From positions 59,038 through 123,037 of the forward strand of contig JAJYRA010000084.1 of NCBI GenBank assembly GCA_021794355.1: 64,000 bases of DNA. Reading direction: 5' to 3'. The notes beneath the pieces are model-generated. The model saw only the letters and a program-made list of their open reading frames with translations. It was not told the origin of the DNA and did not search any database. The stretch's first letter is position 1. Every line of letters begins with the position of its first letter. The position numbers were made by a program, and so were the translations under genes. The DNA is from Thermoplasmata archaeon (GTDB lineage: Archaea > Thermoplasmatota > Thermoplasmata > Thermoplasmatales > Thermoplasmataceae). Shown piece after piece: positions 30,106-41,475 of this stretch.

Positions 30106-31200
30106 TTGGAACAGAATGAGTTAAAAAAAATACTTGAAGCTGGGCTTAAAGCAGAGTATAATGGGAATAAAAAGGAAGCCAGAATGCTATACGGGAAGGC
30201 AATTGAAATATTGAAAAACGAGTTATATACAGACAATATGATAAAAAAGGAAAAGATTCAAAGACAGATAAATTCTCTGAGTAACGCAATGGAAAGGCTT
30301 ATGGATACCCATAAGGAAAATGAGGATGGGAATTCGGCTATAGAAATATTAGAAGAAATGGGACTTTCCCTTGAAAATGGAACAGGTCCATCCATGGATG
30401 ATGTTGCTGGCATGAAGGAGGTGAAGGAGGAGATGTATACACAGATTATTTACCCCCTTAAGTTCCCTGATCTTGCTGAGGAATTTAACATTAAATTTGG
30501 TGGGGGGATTCTCCTATATGGTCCCCCAGGTAACGGAAAGACCTTTCTTGTGCGGGCTCTTGCAAGGGAAGCAAGAATGAATTTTATTTATGTGAATCCT
30601 TCGAGCTTATTCAGTCAATGGTTTGGAAATTTTGAGAAGAACATTTCTAAACTTTTCAAAGCTTCTAAATCCCTATCCCCTTGTATAATCTTTTTTGATG
30701 AACTTGATAGTCTATTCCCATCAAGAGATCAGGTGAACAGTGATGCTGCAAAAAGAGGAGTCTCGCAATTTCTAAATGAAATAGGGGGGTTTTCATCTGG
30801 GGGTTCCATTCATCCTGTGGTAATTCTTGGGGCAACAAATGTGCCATGGCAGCTTGATCCCGCAGTCACAAGACCGGGAAGGTTCGACAGGATGATCTAT
30901 ATTCCTCCGCCAGATCTGGAGGCCAGAAAGTTGATCATTAAGCATTATCTGGATAAAATAAAAAGAAAGAGCGAGATTGATATTGACAAAATAGCAATTT
31001 TAACAGATAGATATAGCGCAGCAGACCTAGAGTATTTGTGTAAATTTACAACCCAAAAGGCATTTTTAAGGGCTGTGGAAGGGAGAAAGGATGAATTGAT
31101 ATCCAATGATTCTTTTTCAGAAGCCCTTAAGGAAATAAAGCCCTCCGTTAATAAGAAAGTCCTGGAAAGGTATGAAAAATACAAGCTTGGTAAAGAATAA
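30106..31200 (+). CDS. MIT-domain AAA ATPase (Vps4/CdvC-like)
   Basis: N-terminal three-helix MIT-like segment (ILEAGLKAEYNGNKKEARMLYGKAIEILKNEL...), DVAGMKEVKEEMYTQIIYPLKFPDL, GPPGNGKTFLVRALA, CIIFFDELDSLFPSR, RPGRFDRMIYIPPPD. Confidence 0.85.
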   Translation: MEQNELKKILEAGLKAEYNGNKKEARMLYGKAIEILKNELYTDNMIKKEKIQRQINSLSNAMERLMDTHKENEDGNSAIEILEEMGLSLENGTGPSMDDVAGMKEVKEEMYTQIIYPLKFPDLAEEFNIKFGGGILLYGPPGNGKTFLVRALAREARMNFIYVNPSSLFSQWFGNFEKNISKLFKASKSLSPCIIFFDELDSLFPSRDQVNSDAAKRGVSQFLNEIGGFSSGGSIHPVVILGATNVPWQLDPAVTRPGRFDRMIYIPPPDLEARKLIIKHYLDKIKRKSEIDIDKIAILTDRYSAADLEYLCKFTTQKAFLRAVEGRKDELISNDSFSEALKEIKPSVNKKVLERYEKYKLGKE

Positions 31201-31221
31201 AACTTAAAAAAACAATAAGGG

Positions 31222-31249
31222 TCTTCCCTGACAGTCTTTCTAGGGAAGA
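31222..31249. terminator. Candidate stem-loop downstream of the Vps4-like gene
   Basis: 8-bp arms TCTTCCCT/AGGGAAGA with 12-nt loop. Confidence 0.3.
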
Positions 31250-31516
31250 ACTAGCTGTGCTTTCTTCAGACCACGCAAGTCTTTTTGTGCGCATTATTTA
31301 CCCCTGATCTGATAAACCAAATTTTGCTTAATACATCGGAAATCTCTTATCCAAATTTGAAACCCATTACACCAGCGTCTGCATTATTATTTCACCTTTT
31401 CTTAAATTGTTTGATCTTTGCTTCTACACGTTTAAATCTGATTTTTTATTGATTATAATGAAAAAATAGCTTAATTTTAGAAAAATATTTAATTTAAACG
31501 TTTCATCAGGAGTTCG

Positions 31517-32113
31517 ATGGAAAATATTGATCAGGTAATTGAGAAGGTTAAGAAAGAGGAGATTCTACTTCTGGATATGAGGGATTTTGAGAGTTACATG
31601 AGAGGACATATAGCCAATTCCGTTTTTGCCCCATATGTTGAGGGGAGATGGGCTCCTGAAATATCGAATTTCCTAGGCTCGAGAAACGTCAAAGCCATCG
31701 TATTATACCAGAATAAAGAGGAAATGGAAATTGCTTCAAGAGAATTGAAAACGGAAGGACACAGTCTTGCTTTTTTTCCCTATGAAGAATTTAAAGAATG
31801 GGGAAAATTTCAGGAAGCCCACGCTAAAAATATGAGTTCTTCAGAATTTGGGGAAAAGATGGAAGAATATTCCGTTATTGATGTAAGGGAACCATATGAG
31901 TGGAATTCTGGACATATAGAGAATGCTCAATTGATACCGCTCAACGATCTCTTTGTTGAATATGAAAAACTTGAAAAGAATAGGAAATATGCCGTAGTAT
32001 GTGCCCATGGAAATAGGAGCCTCTATGCAGCCATATTTCTTGCAGATAGGGGATTTGATGTTGTAAATGTTAGTGATGGAATGGAGGGCCTTAAGAGAAG
32101 TGGATATTTTTAA
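31517..32113 (+). CDS. Tandem rhodanese-domain protein
   Basis: Two rhodanese repeats; second has VVCAHGNRSLYAAIFLADRGFDVVNVSDGMEGL; first lacks the active-site Cys. Confidence 0.85.
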   Translation: MENIDQVIEKVKKEEILLLDMRDFESYMRGHIANSVFAPYVEGRWAPEISNFLGSRNVKAIVLYQNKEEMEIASRELKTEGHSLAFFPYEEFKEWGKFQEAHAKNMSSSEFGEKMEEYSVIDVREPYEWNSGHIENAQLIPLNDLFVEYEKLEKNRKYAVVCAHGNRSLYAAIFLADRGFDVVNVSDGMEGLKRSGYF

Positions 32114-32535
32114 GGTATTTCAAGATACTCCAGATCTTTCATAACATCAGATATCTCCTTCTCCTGCGATCTACTTCCCTTTTCTCTTTTGATATTTGGC
32201 AGGTCGTTCTTGGTGAGAATGACAAAGAGCCATGTGACTATACCCATAATGGCTGTAAATAATGTCACAAGGGAAACAGAAATCATTGGCGAATCCGATG
32301 GATTACTGATCTGGAAATATATTATAGATAAAATGAAAGGAGCAAAAAAAATAGATACGTAAGCACCCATTTTGGTTAAAAATGATCCGACAACATATAT
32401 AGTTAAAATTATTGATATTAAGAGAACCGTTGTTATCCCCAGCTCTAAACCGATGGAATGAATGACAAAAAATAGAGTGATGAGACTTATGAAGATTGAC
32501 AAAAGTGCACTCCATTTAGTATTTTCTTTTGCCAT
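32110..32535 (-). CDS. Membrane protein downstream of J-domain gene
   Basis: 4 hydrophobic helices; adjoins the J-domain gene. Confidence 0.6.
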   Translation of the reverse strand: MAKENTKWSALLSIFISLITLFFVIHSIGLELGITTVLLISIILTIYVVGSFLTKMGAYVSIFFAPFILSIIYFQISNPSDSPMISVSLVTLFTAIMGIVTWLFVILTKNDLPNIKREKGSRSQEKEISDVMKDLEYLEIP

Positions 32536-33384
32536 TCAAACCTCCATCTTAACCAATTCACGAGCATTTTCCCATTCTGTTTTTGTAACAGATAGGTGGC
32601 TTATGCCTATAAAAAAATCATCAGGCCTTTTTGAAAGGAAATTATGAAATTTCACAAATTTATAGATCGTGTTTATTTCACCCTCCGTCAATTTTTTCTT
32701 ACTGTACATACCTGATCTCGCTTTCAGGAAAATCTGCATTATTATCTCCTGCCGAGATATTAACTGAAAAGCCACTTCTATATCCTCTTCTGTTTTCGCA
32801 GATTCAAGTATTTTCTGAATTTTCTTGGCATTAAAATAGCTTGTTGATAAACCTAGGTTTGATTTCTGTTGTTGCAGTGTGCAATATATTACAAAGGCAT
32901 CTTTTAATGTTAAGTTTCCTGCAAGGACCTTTAATCGCATTTTTTCTGAAAGATTCTCAAAAACATTACCTGCCCAACCATGGTCCGCCATATATTTTGA
33001 AACAATGGTCATCCATTTATCAATTCTCTCCTTCTCTTTTTTAATTTTATTTTTCTTTGCCGTCTCTTCCTTATCGTCAAAAGCCGGTCCTTTTACGGTG
33101 GTTTCTGTGTTTACATTAGATTTGTCCGGATTTTTTGCGTAATTTATCCATTTTTCTCTCTCCTTTATGGATTTTTCAAGGGAAAAGTCATACTTTCTTC
33201 TCTTTTGTGCATCGATCAGGACTTCATATGCTTCATTTAATTGCCTTGTCATAAGTTCTGCCAGCGTCGTGTCACCCCTAAACGTATCAGGATGCCACTT
33301 TTTAATCATGGATTTATAAGCACTTCTTACTTCCTCTGTAGAGGATTCCTTGGAGATACTCAACAGCGAATAGTAATCAAGCAT
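32536..33384 (-). CDS. J-domain (DnaJ-like) protein, no zinc/CTD modules
   Basis: LDYYSLLSISKESSTEEVRSAYKSMIKKWHPDTFRGD...; HPD motif present. Confidence 0.88.
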   Translation of the reverse strand: MLDYYSLLSISKESSTEEVRSAYKSMIKKWHPDTFRGDTTLAELMTRQLNEAYEVLIDAQKRRKYDFSLEKSIKEREKWINYAKNPDKSNVNTETTVKGPAFDDKEETAKKNKIKKEKERIDKWMTIVSKYMADHGWAGNVFENLSEKMRLKVLAGNLTLKDAFVIYCTLQQQKSNLGLSTSYFNAKKIQKILESAKTEEDIEVAFQLISRQEIIMQIFLKARSGMYSKKKLTEGEINTIYKFVKFHNFLSKRPDDFFIGISHLSVTKTEWENARELVKMEV

Positions 33385-33648
33385 TAAAAGCGTAATCGTT
33401 TATCTAAATAAATTACTTTTCGCAAAATGCATAGAATATCATTATGAACGTGGGAGATATTTATGGAAATTGACAATAAATTCCCCAATATTTTCAGGAT
33501 TTCGTATTCCATCCTTATAACTTAAATTGTTGACTGAATCGGAAATGTAGTTCATTGAATGAAAATATTCTGATAAAGGAAGAACCATCCTGAGAAAAGC
33601 TAGGGTTAAAATAGAAAAGATTTATAATGAAGAACATATTTACTTCAG

Positions 33649-34185
33649 ATGACCTATCAGTCCGAGCAGATGAAAATTCTTAATAAACCAATAGAATATT
33701 CCATAGAAAATGCAAAGAGAAGGAATTCAATGAAAAAGGTTTCAGTAAAGATACAGGATGATCAGATTGACGAACTGAAAAAGAAGAATGAACACCTTTT
33801 GAGAAACTTAGCTGATCTGCAGAACTATTTAAAAATTTCACAGAGGGACTTTGACGCTCAGAGGAAGACGATGGGAATGGATATAATGAAAGGAATTCTG
33901 CCATTTCTTGATACTCTTGATGCAGGAATCTCATCAGGAAAGGATAATGAATTGTTATCTTCCCTCAGAGACAATCTATTGAAAACACTGGAAAAATACG
34001 GACTTAGACCCATTGATACAGATAACCAATCAGTGAATCTTAGATATCACGAAGTTGTGGGGATCGTGGATGGAAAAGAAGATAATAAAATAGCCCATGA
34101 AATTCAGAGGGGATACCTTTTGAATGATGAAGTTATAAGGACTTCAAAGGTCATTGTACAAAAGAAAGGTGAAAATAATGAGTAA
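33649..34185 (+). CDS. grpE: GrpE nucleotide exchange factor
   Basis: [18 protein letters not shown]...[34 protein letters not shown]. Confidence 0.93.
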   Translation: MTYQSEQMKILNKPIEYSIENAKRRNSMKKVSVKIQDDQIDELKKKNEHLLRNLADLQNYLKISQRDFDAQRKTMGMDIMKGILPFLDTLDAGISSGKDNELLSSLRDNLLKTLEKYGLRPIDTDNQSVNLRYHEVVGIVDGKEDNKIAHEIQRGYLLNDEVIRTSKVIVQKKGENNE

Positions 34186-36028
34186 AATAATTGGTATTGA
34201 TCTAGGAACAAGTAATTCAGCTGCAGCGGCAGTCATATCGGGGAAGCCCACTATTATCCCAAGTGCAGAAGGTGTTTCTGTGGGTGGAAAATCATTTCCC
34301 AGCTACGTAGCATTTACGAAAGATGGGGAACTCCTCGTAGGAGAGCCCGCAAGGAGACAAGCACTTCTTAATCCTGAGGGGACAATATACGCTGCTAAAA
34401 GAAAGATGGGAACAGACTTCAAGTTTAAGGTGTATGGAAAGGAATATACTCCACAGCAAATATCTTCCTACATCCTTCAAAAAATTAAGAGGGACGCTGA
34501 GGCATACCTTGGTGAAACGGTTTCTGAAGCAGTTATAACTGTTCCAGCTTATTTTGATGACAATCAAAGGCAGGCAACAAAGGATGCTGGAACCATTGCG
34601 GGATTAAATGTTAAGAGAATCATAAATGAGCCCACTGCTGCGTCCCTTGCCTATGGAATTGATAAGGTAAATCAATCCATGAAGATTCTTGTTTTCGATT
34701 TGGGGGGCGGTACACTGGATGTCACCGTAATGGATTTTGGAGATGGTGTATTTGAAGTGGATTCCACATCTGGTGATACAAAGCTTGGTGGAACAGACAT
34801 GGATGATGCCATCATAAAATACCTCATAGACGATTTCAAGAAGAAGGAAAATGTGGACCTTAGCAAAGATGAAAAAGCAAAGATAAGGTTAAAAGATGCG
34901 GCAGAAAAGGCGAAAATTGAACTTTCAACAACTCTGGAAACAGAAATAAACCTTCCATATCTTACAATATCAAATAACGAGCCAAAGAATATGCTCGTTA
35001 AATTGACAAGATCAAAACTTGAAGATCTCATTGCGCCCATCGTAGCCAGATCCAAGACTCCCCTTGAAAAAGCCCTTAAGGAAGCTAACATTACGAAGGA
35101 TAAGATTGATAAAATAATCCTAGTGGGAGGACCAACAAGAATTCCATATGTAAAGAAATTTGTGGAGGACTTTTTCGGAAAGAAAGCAGAAGGTGGAGTG
35201 GATCCTATGGAATGTGTTGCCATGGGAGCAGCAATTCAGGGTGCAGTATTAACTGGAGACATAAAGGATATAGTTTTGCTTGATGTGACACCTTTAACCC
35301 TTGGTATCGAGACATTGGGCGGTGTTTCAACACCTATAATTCCGGCAAACACAACAATACCAACTCAAAAATCCCAGATATTCTCAACGGCTGCAGATGG
35401 TCAGACAGAGGTTACAATACACGTAGTTCAGGGTGACAGGGCAATGGCTAAGGATAACGTTTCCCTCGGAATGTTTAATTTACAGGGAATACCACCAGCA
35501 CCAAGAGGGATTCCACAGATAGAGGTTTCCTTTGATATTGATGCAAATGGAATCCTGACTGTTACTGCAAAGGATAAGGCGACAAACAAACAGCAGAGAA
35601 TCTCCATTGAAGCAAAGAATAAATTAAGCAAGGACGAAATAGAGAAAATGAAAAAAGAAGCTGAACAATTTGCCGATGCCGATAAAAAGAAAAAGGAGGA
35701 AATTGAAAAGGCTAACCTTGCAGAAACTCTCGCTTACACCACGGAAAAAACCATAAATGAGAACAAAGACAAAATTGATCAAAAGGATCAGGACGAGGCA
35801 AACGAACTGATCAAGCAGCTCAGGGAAGCACTGAAGGAGAATAATTCAGAAAAAATAGAGTCACTTTCAGAAGAACTCTCAAAGAAGGCTCAGGCTATTG
35901 GAATGTCCATGTATTCCAAAGCTCAACAAAGTGCCGGGCCTCAAGAAGGGGAGCAGGCTGAAGAGAACCCTTCGCCTGACCAACAGGAAAGCCAAAACAA
36001 CCAGGAACAGGAATCTGAGAAAGAATAA
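34178..36028 (+). CDS. dnaK: Molecular chaperone DnaK
   Basis: [19 protein letters not shown]; start corrected to 34178 (overlaps grpE stop) from ORF-track 34154. Confidence 0.97.
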   Translation: MSKIIGIDLGTSNSAAAAVISGKPTIIPSAEGVSVGGKSFPSYVAFTKDGELLVGEPARRQALLNPEGTIYAAKRKMGTDFKFKVYGKEYTPQQISSYILQKIKRDAEAYLGETVSEAVITVPAYFDDNQRQATKDAGTIAGLNVKRIINEPTAASLAYGIDKVNQSMKILVFDLGGGTLDVTVMDFGDGVFEVDSTSGDTKLGGTDMDDAIIKYLIDDFKKKENVDLSKDEKAKIRLKDAAEKAKIELSTTLETEINLPYLTISNNEPKNMLVKLTRSKLEDLIAPIVARSKTPLEKALKEANITKDKIDKIILVGGPTRIPYVKKFVEDFFGKKAEGGVDPMECVAMGAAIQGAVLTGDIKDIVLLDVTPLTLGIETLGGVSTPIIPANTTIPTQKSQIFSTAADGQTEVTIHVVQGDRAMAKDNVSLGMFNLQGIPPAPRGIPQIEVSFDIDANGILTVTAKDKATNKQQRISIEAKNKLSKDEIEKMKKEAEQFADADKKKKEEIEKANLAETLAYTTEKTINENKDKIDQKDQDEANELIKQLREALKENNSEKIESLSEELSKKAQAIGMSMYSKAQQSAGPQEGEQAEENPSPDQQESQNNQEQESEKE

Positions 36029-36038
36029 GTGAGAGATC

Positions 36039-37136
36039 TTGGCTAAGGATTACTATAAGACCCTGGGTGTTGAGAAAACCGCTTCGCCAGAAGAGATCAA
36101 GAAGGCTTTCAGGCAGTTGGCAAGGAAATGGCATCCTGATGCCAATCCTGATAACAAAAGTGAGGCTGAACGGAGATTCAAGGAAATAAGTGAAGCCTAT
36201 GAGGTACTGTCAGATGAAAACAAGAGAAAGGTTTATGACCAAACAGGTCAGGTAAACTTTGGCTCAAATGGTAGCGAAGGATTTAGGTGGCAGGACTTCT
36301 CCCACTTCAGTGATTTTTCAGATATTTTTGATGATATATTCAGGAATTTTAATTCTGGCGGGTCTTTCCGATCTGGTTTCGGTGGAAGGGATACCAGGCA
36401 ACTTGATTTGAGCCTTAGCCTTTCTATTTCAATGGCTGAATCCTATAGAGGGGCAAAGAAAGAAATTCGATATAAGAGAACAGTAGAATGCTCCAACTGT
36501 CATGGGAAGGGATTTGAGGGAAATGATGTTAGAACATGCCCAACCTGTAATGGGACTGGACAGGAACGAGTTGTCCAACAATCTGGAATTTTTAGGATGA
36601 TGAATATGATAACTTGCAGGACTTGTACTGGCAGAGGATATATTGGGAGCACAAAATGCCATGTGTGTCACGGTTCAGGAAAAAAGTCAGAAGTTGAAAC
36701 GCGTACCATAGACATACCTGCAGGCATTAGTGATAACACCCAATTTGTTATGAGGGGTCTTGGGGACGATGAAAATGGACAAACTGGAGACCTCTATATT
36801 CTTGTAAATGTTAGAAATGAGGTAGGTTATACGAGATCTAACTTTGATCTCATTACAAATAAGGAGATAGGGTTTCCTGAGGCAGCCCTGGGAGCAGATG
36901 CTACCGTAGATATATTTGGGGAAGAGTTAAAATTCAAAATTCCAGCGGGAACTCAACCGGGTGAGGCCATAAGAATTAGGAATATGGGTTTTCCCCATAC
37001 AAGGGGAACTGGAAGAGGCGATCTTTTAATCAGAATTAAAGTTGTGATTCCTAAAAAACTCAATTCAACCCAGAAAGAACTGGTTGAGAAATTATCTGAG
37101 GAACTTAGCAGTAAACGTTCCTGGTTTGGAAAGTGA
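36039..37136 (+). CDS. dnaJ: Chaperone DnaJ
   Basis: J domain, CxxCxGxG zinc-finger repeats ([38 protein letters not shown]); TTG start. Confidence 0.96.
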   Translation: MAKDYYKTLGVEKTASPEEIKKAFRQLARKWHPDANPDNKSEAERRFKEISEAYEVLSDENKRKVYDQTGQVNFGSNGSEGFRWQDFSHFSDFSDIFDDIFRNFNSGGSFRSGFGGRDTRQLDLSLSLSISMAESYRGAKKEIRYKRTVECSNCHGKGFEGNDVRTCPTCNGTGQERVVQQSGIFRMMNMITCRTCTGRGYIGSTKCHVCHGSGKKSEVETRTIDIPAGISDNTQFVMRGLGDDENGQTGDLYILVNVRNEVGYTRSNFDLITNKEIGFPEAALGADATVDIFGEELKFKIPAGTQPGEAIRIRNMGFPHTRGTGRGDLLIRIKVVIPKKLNSTQKELVEKLSEELSSKRSWFGK

Positions 37137-37300
37137 ATTTTGATATCATGCATGATAAATCGTCTCATTGCTGAAAGCAATGCTAAAAATTTATCTATCA
37201 GTTAGAAATCACGGAAAATCACACCTCGTGGATATATTCTTGACACAGATTGTTCACAGGTAAACCTTTTAGGAGCAATAGTTAACAGAAATGTTAATAT

Positions 37301-37765
37301 ATGAACAGTGGCTTTATCCTTAAAATGAAAGTGTTGGTAGCCTTCGATAACTCACCCAGTGGTAGGAAAGCTCTGAACTTTACAAAAAAGTTTGATAAGA
37401 TTTGTGACCTCTTGGTAGTGCTATATGTGAACCCTGGAATGGTGAGGGTGGCCTCGAATGTTGACACCATTGTTCCTGAGGCCGTTTTCAATGATCAGGA
37501 TAAATTCGTCGAAGAAATAAAGAAAGCAACTGAAGAACTCTTAGGGGACAGAGGTTTAAAATATGAATTTGTTAAGGTGGAAGCAACTGGTGATGAAGTC
37601 GCCAAAAAGATTTATGAAACGGCCACTGCAAGAGAAGTTGACTTTATTGTTACAGGAACGAGAAAGCTTACGGGACTGAGCAAATTTATCCTTGGGTCAG
37701 TGAGCTCAGAGCTTATTAAAATATCCCAGATTCCCGTAATGGTTGTATCACCGGATGATATCTGA
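37301..37765 (+). CDS. Universal stress protein
   Basis: KVLVAFDNSPSGRKALNF...VDFIVTGTRKLTGLSKFILGSVSSELIKISQIPVMVV. Confidence 0.9.
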   Translation: MNSGFILKMKVLVAFDNSPSGRKALNFTKKFDKICDLLVVLYVNPGMVRVASNVDTIVPEAVFNDQDKFVEEIKKATEELLGDRGLKYEFVKVEATGDEVAKKIYETATAREVDFIVTGTRKLTGLSKFILGSVSSELIKISQIPVMVVSPDDI

Positions 37766-37787
37766 TTTCATTTTCCCCTTACCTCTT

Positions 37788-39656
37788 TTAAACAACAACC
37801 ATAATTAGAACTACGAAAAGGGCAATGATGATATACTGAACATATCTATTGATATTCCCATTCATTACAAATCTTCCGAATCTTGAGGAAAATCTCGAGT
37901 AAAGTCTTGTAAGATCTATGATAAGGATCCAGAAGATATCGAATGTTCTTTCGTGATATCTTGAACCTTCCCTTTCCTCCTTTGAAAAGTATACCTTTTT
38001 CAGGATTATTCTCAGGGTGTTGGCGTATGCGAAGGAGTTCAATTGCTCTCCCTGTTCAATACCACCATTCCATATGGGTATCTTTCTTTCCTTGCCCCTG
38101 GCAATAAATGAAACCACTATTGCGGTGACTCCAATGAAAAGAATGTCAAACGGTGGTGATAAGAATCCAAAGAACCCTGACTTAGCCGGTGAAAAAATAA
38201 GGAAAGGAAATATTATTCCCTTTAAATTGGAGAGAAAAATGGTGTGTGTTGCAAATAGAGGTATATTACCTATAAAATAAGAATACATATATATAAATGC
38301 AGGGGCCAGAACTGTTATGCCCAGTATGATTGTACCGGAAATGCTGATTGGTATTCCTATTTTAAATCCGTCGTTGGAGCCATTTCCCTTCCTTGATGTG
38401 AAATTAAAGTATTTCGTGAAGGTCGGAATGGCAATTCCTGCACCTAGAGCGGCAATGCTTCCGGTCACTATTGCTACCACCGCAAAGATAAGGTTGGCAG
38501 AAATCGAGGATATGAAAAGCGATTCAAGAAGTAGCCATTCCCCGATACCGCCTCCTAAAGGAGCCAATCCCATCAGGGAAATCGCAGATATACCTGCAGA
38601 GAAACGGGCATATGAGCTCAATCCACTGGTGTTAATGCTGTTCATATCATGACTTTCAGATATACCGGAGAGAATGAATATGGAGGATTTTGCCCATGCA
38701 TGAGCTGTTGCGTAAACCAGTATCCCAAGAAGTACAAATGCCATCATTGTGGGATCATTCATTCCTTTCCAGACAATCAAAAGACCGACCAGAATGATCA
38801 TTGCTCCGGAATTTTCAACTGTGCTATATGCGGGTAACATTTTACTATTTTCAGACGAAAGAGCAAATATGGACCCAAAGACCAATGAGAATGCACCAAC
38901 AAGCATGAGAATTAGTCCAAGTGCAAAGCTTGATGCAGATGAAACAACAAATTGAACTATTCCGTAAAGAGCCAGAGTGGTCATGGCTGCACTGAATAAA
39001 ATGGAACCGGACGTTGGTGAATTTCCGTGAGCAATGGGGAGCCATTCCACCATCTGCAATGGTACAATACCCATCTTAAAGGTAAAACCCAGTATTATTA
39101 TGAGTAAAATATATGGATTATTTAAGACTCCTCCCAGAAGAAGGGAGCCTGTGGATACATAGTAGGCTGCGAAACCAATTATGAGAAAGATAGTACTCAG
39201 CTCTCCAAAGGAAATAAAGACGAAGGGTGGATAGGCTTTGGTCTCCTTTTTATAACCTATCAACAGGTAACCGCTTATGGTCATGGATTCCCAGAACATC
39301 AGGAACAGGATTATATTTCCTGAAAGAAGGACCGAATCTATGGATGAAACTGTGAGACCCACAAAAAAAGCAAGCCTTCTATCATCCGGTATATAGAAGA
39401 GAGAGAATATGTATACCATCAGCTCCACCACTAGGATGATAAAAAGAAATGGTACAGCAACTCCTGTTAGTATGAGGTTAAATTTGCCCGCTGTGAATGC
39501 TGGAATTGAATAGATATTGGCCATTAAAAGGATCATAAGAGCTGCTTCTGATATGGTAAAAACTATTCCAAAGTAGTATGATGATTTCCCTGAAACCAGA
39601 GAAAGTGGTAGTGTGATGAATGGTATTATAAACAACAAAATCAGTGTGAAAATCAT
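37788..39656 (-). CDS. Hydrogenase-4/NuoL-like proton-conducting subunit
   Basis: Polytopic antiporter-like subunit (FWESMTISGYLLIGYKKETKAYPPFVFISFGELSTIF). Confidence 0.85.
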   Translation of the reverse strand: MIFTLILLFIIPFITLPLSLVSGKSSYYFGIVFTISEAALMILLMANIYSIPAFTAGKFNLILTGVAVPFLFIILVVELMVYIFSLFYIPDDRRLAFFVGLTVSSIDSVLLSGNIILFLMFWESMTISGYLLIGYKKETKAYPPFVFISFGELSTIFLIIGFAAYYVSTGSLLLGGVLNNPYILLIIILGFTFKMGIVPLQMVEWLPIAHGNSPTSGSILFSAAMTTLALYGIVQFVVSSASSFALGLILMLVGAFSLVFGSIFALSSENSKMLPAYSTVENSGAMIILVGLLIVWKGMNDPTMMAFVLLGILVYATAHAWAKSSIFILSGISESHDMNSINTSGLSSYARFSAGISAISLMGLAPLGGGIGEWLLLESLFISSISANLIFAVVAIVTGSIAALGAGIAIPTFTKYFNFTSRKGNGSNDGFKIGIPISISGTIILGITVLAPAFIYMYSYFIGNIPLFATHTIFLSNLKGIIFPFLIFSPAKSGFFGFLSPPFDILFIGVTAIVVSFIARGKERKIPIWNGGIEQGEQLNSFAYANTLRIILKKVYFSKEEREGSRYHERTFDIFWILIIDLTRLYSRFSSRFGRFVMNGNINRYVQYIIIALFVVLIMVVV

Positions 39657-40282
39657 AACTTACCCCTCACCTTTTCCAATGCTTCTATGATCACGAAGGG
39701 ATCTGGAGGACAACCACCGATGATAAGATCAGGATCTACCATGGCTTCAATCCCTTTCCCAAGAATGTTCCCTGAGAGTGGGCATGCACCAAGAAGTATA
39801 ACCACTGATGGTTTTGACATAGCTTCAATGGCAGCCTTTATAACAGGTTCCATTTTTTCATTGTAAATACCCATGATAACAATGGCATCTGCCTGCTTTG
39901 GCGTATTTGTAAAGAAAATACCCAAACGTGATACATCATATAGAGGATTTGCTATGGCCATCAATTCTGTATTACACGCTCCACAGGAACCGGAATCTAC
40001 AGTAAATATCTTGAAGGATTTCCTGAGGCGTGGCTCCTGTCGTTGTAAGATGTAATTGTCAGTACGGAGTGATGGTTCATAAGATTTGCTGCAGAGCCCA
40101 CAGGAAATACATTTTTTAAGATTCACCCCCTCGGGAGATATGGCGTCGGCCGGACAGTACACATCCTCCTGGCCAAATTTTTCAGGTATAGTACTCCAGG
40201 GAGATATGGTTTCATTCTTCCTTTTTGGGAATCCCGTGGTTAAAATTCCATTCTTGATTGAATCAAGTGGCCAGATTCTCAT
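39653..40282 (-). CDS. NuoB/HyfI-like small subunit with N-terminal partial ferredoxin motif
   Basis: CISCGLCSKS, DSGSCGACNTELMAI, LLGACPLSG, GGCPPDP. Confidence 0.88.
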   Translation of the reverse strand: MRIWPLDSIKNGILTTGFPKRKNETISPWSTIPEKFGQEDVYCPADAISPEGVNLKKCISCGLCSKSYEPSLRTDNYILQRQEPRLRKSFKIFTVDSGSCGACNTELMAIANPLYDVSRLGIFFTNTPKQADAIVIMGIYNEKMEPVIKAAIEAMSKPSVVILLGACPLSGNILGKGIEAMVDPDLIIGGCPPDPFVIIEALEKVRGKL

Positions 40283-41475
40283 ACTACATCACCCATTTCA
40301 CAGATCCATATTCCAAAACTCTCGAAGGCAAATGGGATGTCAGTCTTCACATTTCCACTGATTCCCCTTGCAAAGGCCTCCATGTTGAGCATGGATGGTG
40401 TTCTTATATGGATCGCTGATATGCTGTCCTTATGAATTTCAAGCACAATTCTGGCATCTCCAGATGGAGTTTCTATACCACCTGAACCATTTTCCACAGA
40501 ACCTAACTCAGAAATTTCAAATGAATCTGAATTTGAGAACTGATTTAATATATTCACGGATTGGGATACCTCAGATGAAAAAACCAAAAACCTTGCAAGA
40601 GAGTCCTTTCCATCTTCAGTCACCACTTCGAAATTTAATTTTCCATAGTAAGGATCCATCATACGATAGTCATAGGGAATTCCAGTAGCCCTTAAAGTTG
40701 GTCCACGACAAAATTCTTCCCCAACAATGCAAGTATTCTCGATCCTATCTATGAAAATCCTGGAAACAAACAAACCATCAAGGATCTTTTGATATTGCAT
40801 ATTTATGGAATTTACAGATTCTATCACCTTCCTGTAATCAAAGGTTCTCCTCAAACCACCTACCCTGTTTACTCCGAACATGTATCTATGTCCTGTAAGT
40901 GTAGCGACGGTTCTCATGAGCTCTTCTCTGAGAGAGAACAGCCAGTGAGCTGCAACATTCTGCGATGCTGATTCACAGAGCCTTGCAGTTTTGAAAATGT
41001 GTGAAATGATTCTTTCCGTTTCCAGAAGGGTTATCCTTGCCTTTATAACTTCAGCATCAACATTTATTCCCAGCTTAGCTTCAATTTCCCTGACCATCAA
41101 AGTGCTGTATGAAAAACTGTGAAATCCGTTGAATCTTTCAATCTTCAGTATGGCTTCATCAAATTTAGAACCGGAAACCTGAATCTTTCTTTTTTTGAAC
41201 TCCGGAAGAATATCCACGGAAAGAATCCTTTCTCCATATGTATAAATCTTAAAATCAACGGTCTCAACCATTCCTCCGGTACTAGGCCCATAATTAAAGG
41301 GGAAAACATTCTCCCCAGTAACCTTGTGCTGGTAGATTCCCATAATAGGATTATAGATCTCCAACTTCTCAACGAACTCCCTGCTTGATTCCTCATAACT
41401 GTGAGAATCATCCTTAATGACATAGTATTTTCCCTCCTTTTCGAAAAATCCGTTGACTCCATTCCCACCTGACAT
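40279..41475 (-). CDS. Hydrogenase large subunit/NuoD-like protein lacking NiFe-ligand cysteines
   Basis: NuoD/HyfG-like; start reset to ATG 41475 (TAATG overlap with upstream stop). IERFNGFHSFSY replaces ERICGICSFSH; C-terminus FESFGIWICEMGDVV lacks DPCxxC. Confidence 0.85.
   Translation of the reverse strand: MSGGNGVNGFFEKEGKYYVIKDDSHSYEESSREFVEKLEIYNPIMGIYQHKVTGENVFPFNYGPSTGGMVETVDFKIYTYGERILSVDILPEFKKRKIQVSGSKFDEAILKIERFNGFHSFSYSTLMVREIEAKLGINVDAEVIKARITLLETERIISHIFKTARLCESASQNVAAHWLFSLREELMRTVATLTGHRYMFGVNRVGGLRRTFDYRKVIESVNSINMQYQKILDGLFVSRIFIDRIENTCIVGEEFCRGPTLRATGIPYDYRMMDPYYGKLNFEVVTEDGKDSLARFLVFSSEVSQSVNILNQFSNSDSFEISELGSVENGSGGIETPSGDARIVLEIHKDSISAIHIRTPSMLNMEAFARGISGNVKTDIPFAFESFGIWICEMGDVV

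Noticed and set aside
31200-31500. Possible coding remnant or small RNA between the Vps4-like and rhodanese genes
   Set aside because: Only a modest stem-loop is visible; conceptual frames are not convincing.
32536-37136. J-domain protein and DnaK/GrpE/DnaJ as part of the ESCRT/GTPase system
   Set aside because: DnaKJ-GrpE is a standard housekeeping cluster; the extra J-domain gene is nearby but separated by a rhodanese gene and convergent transcription, so a link is not supported.
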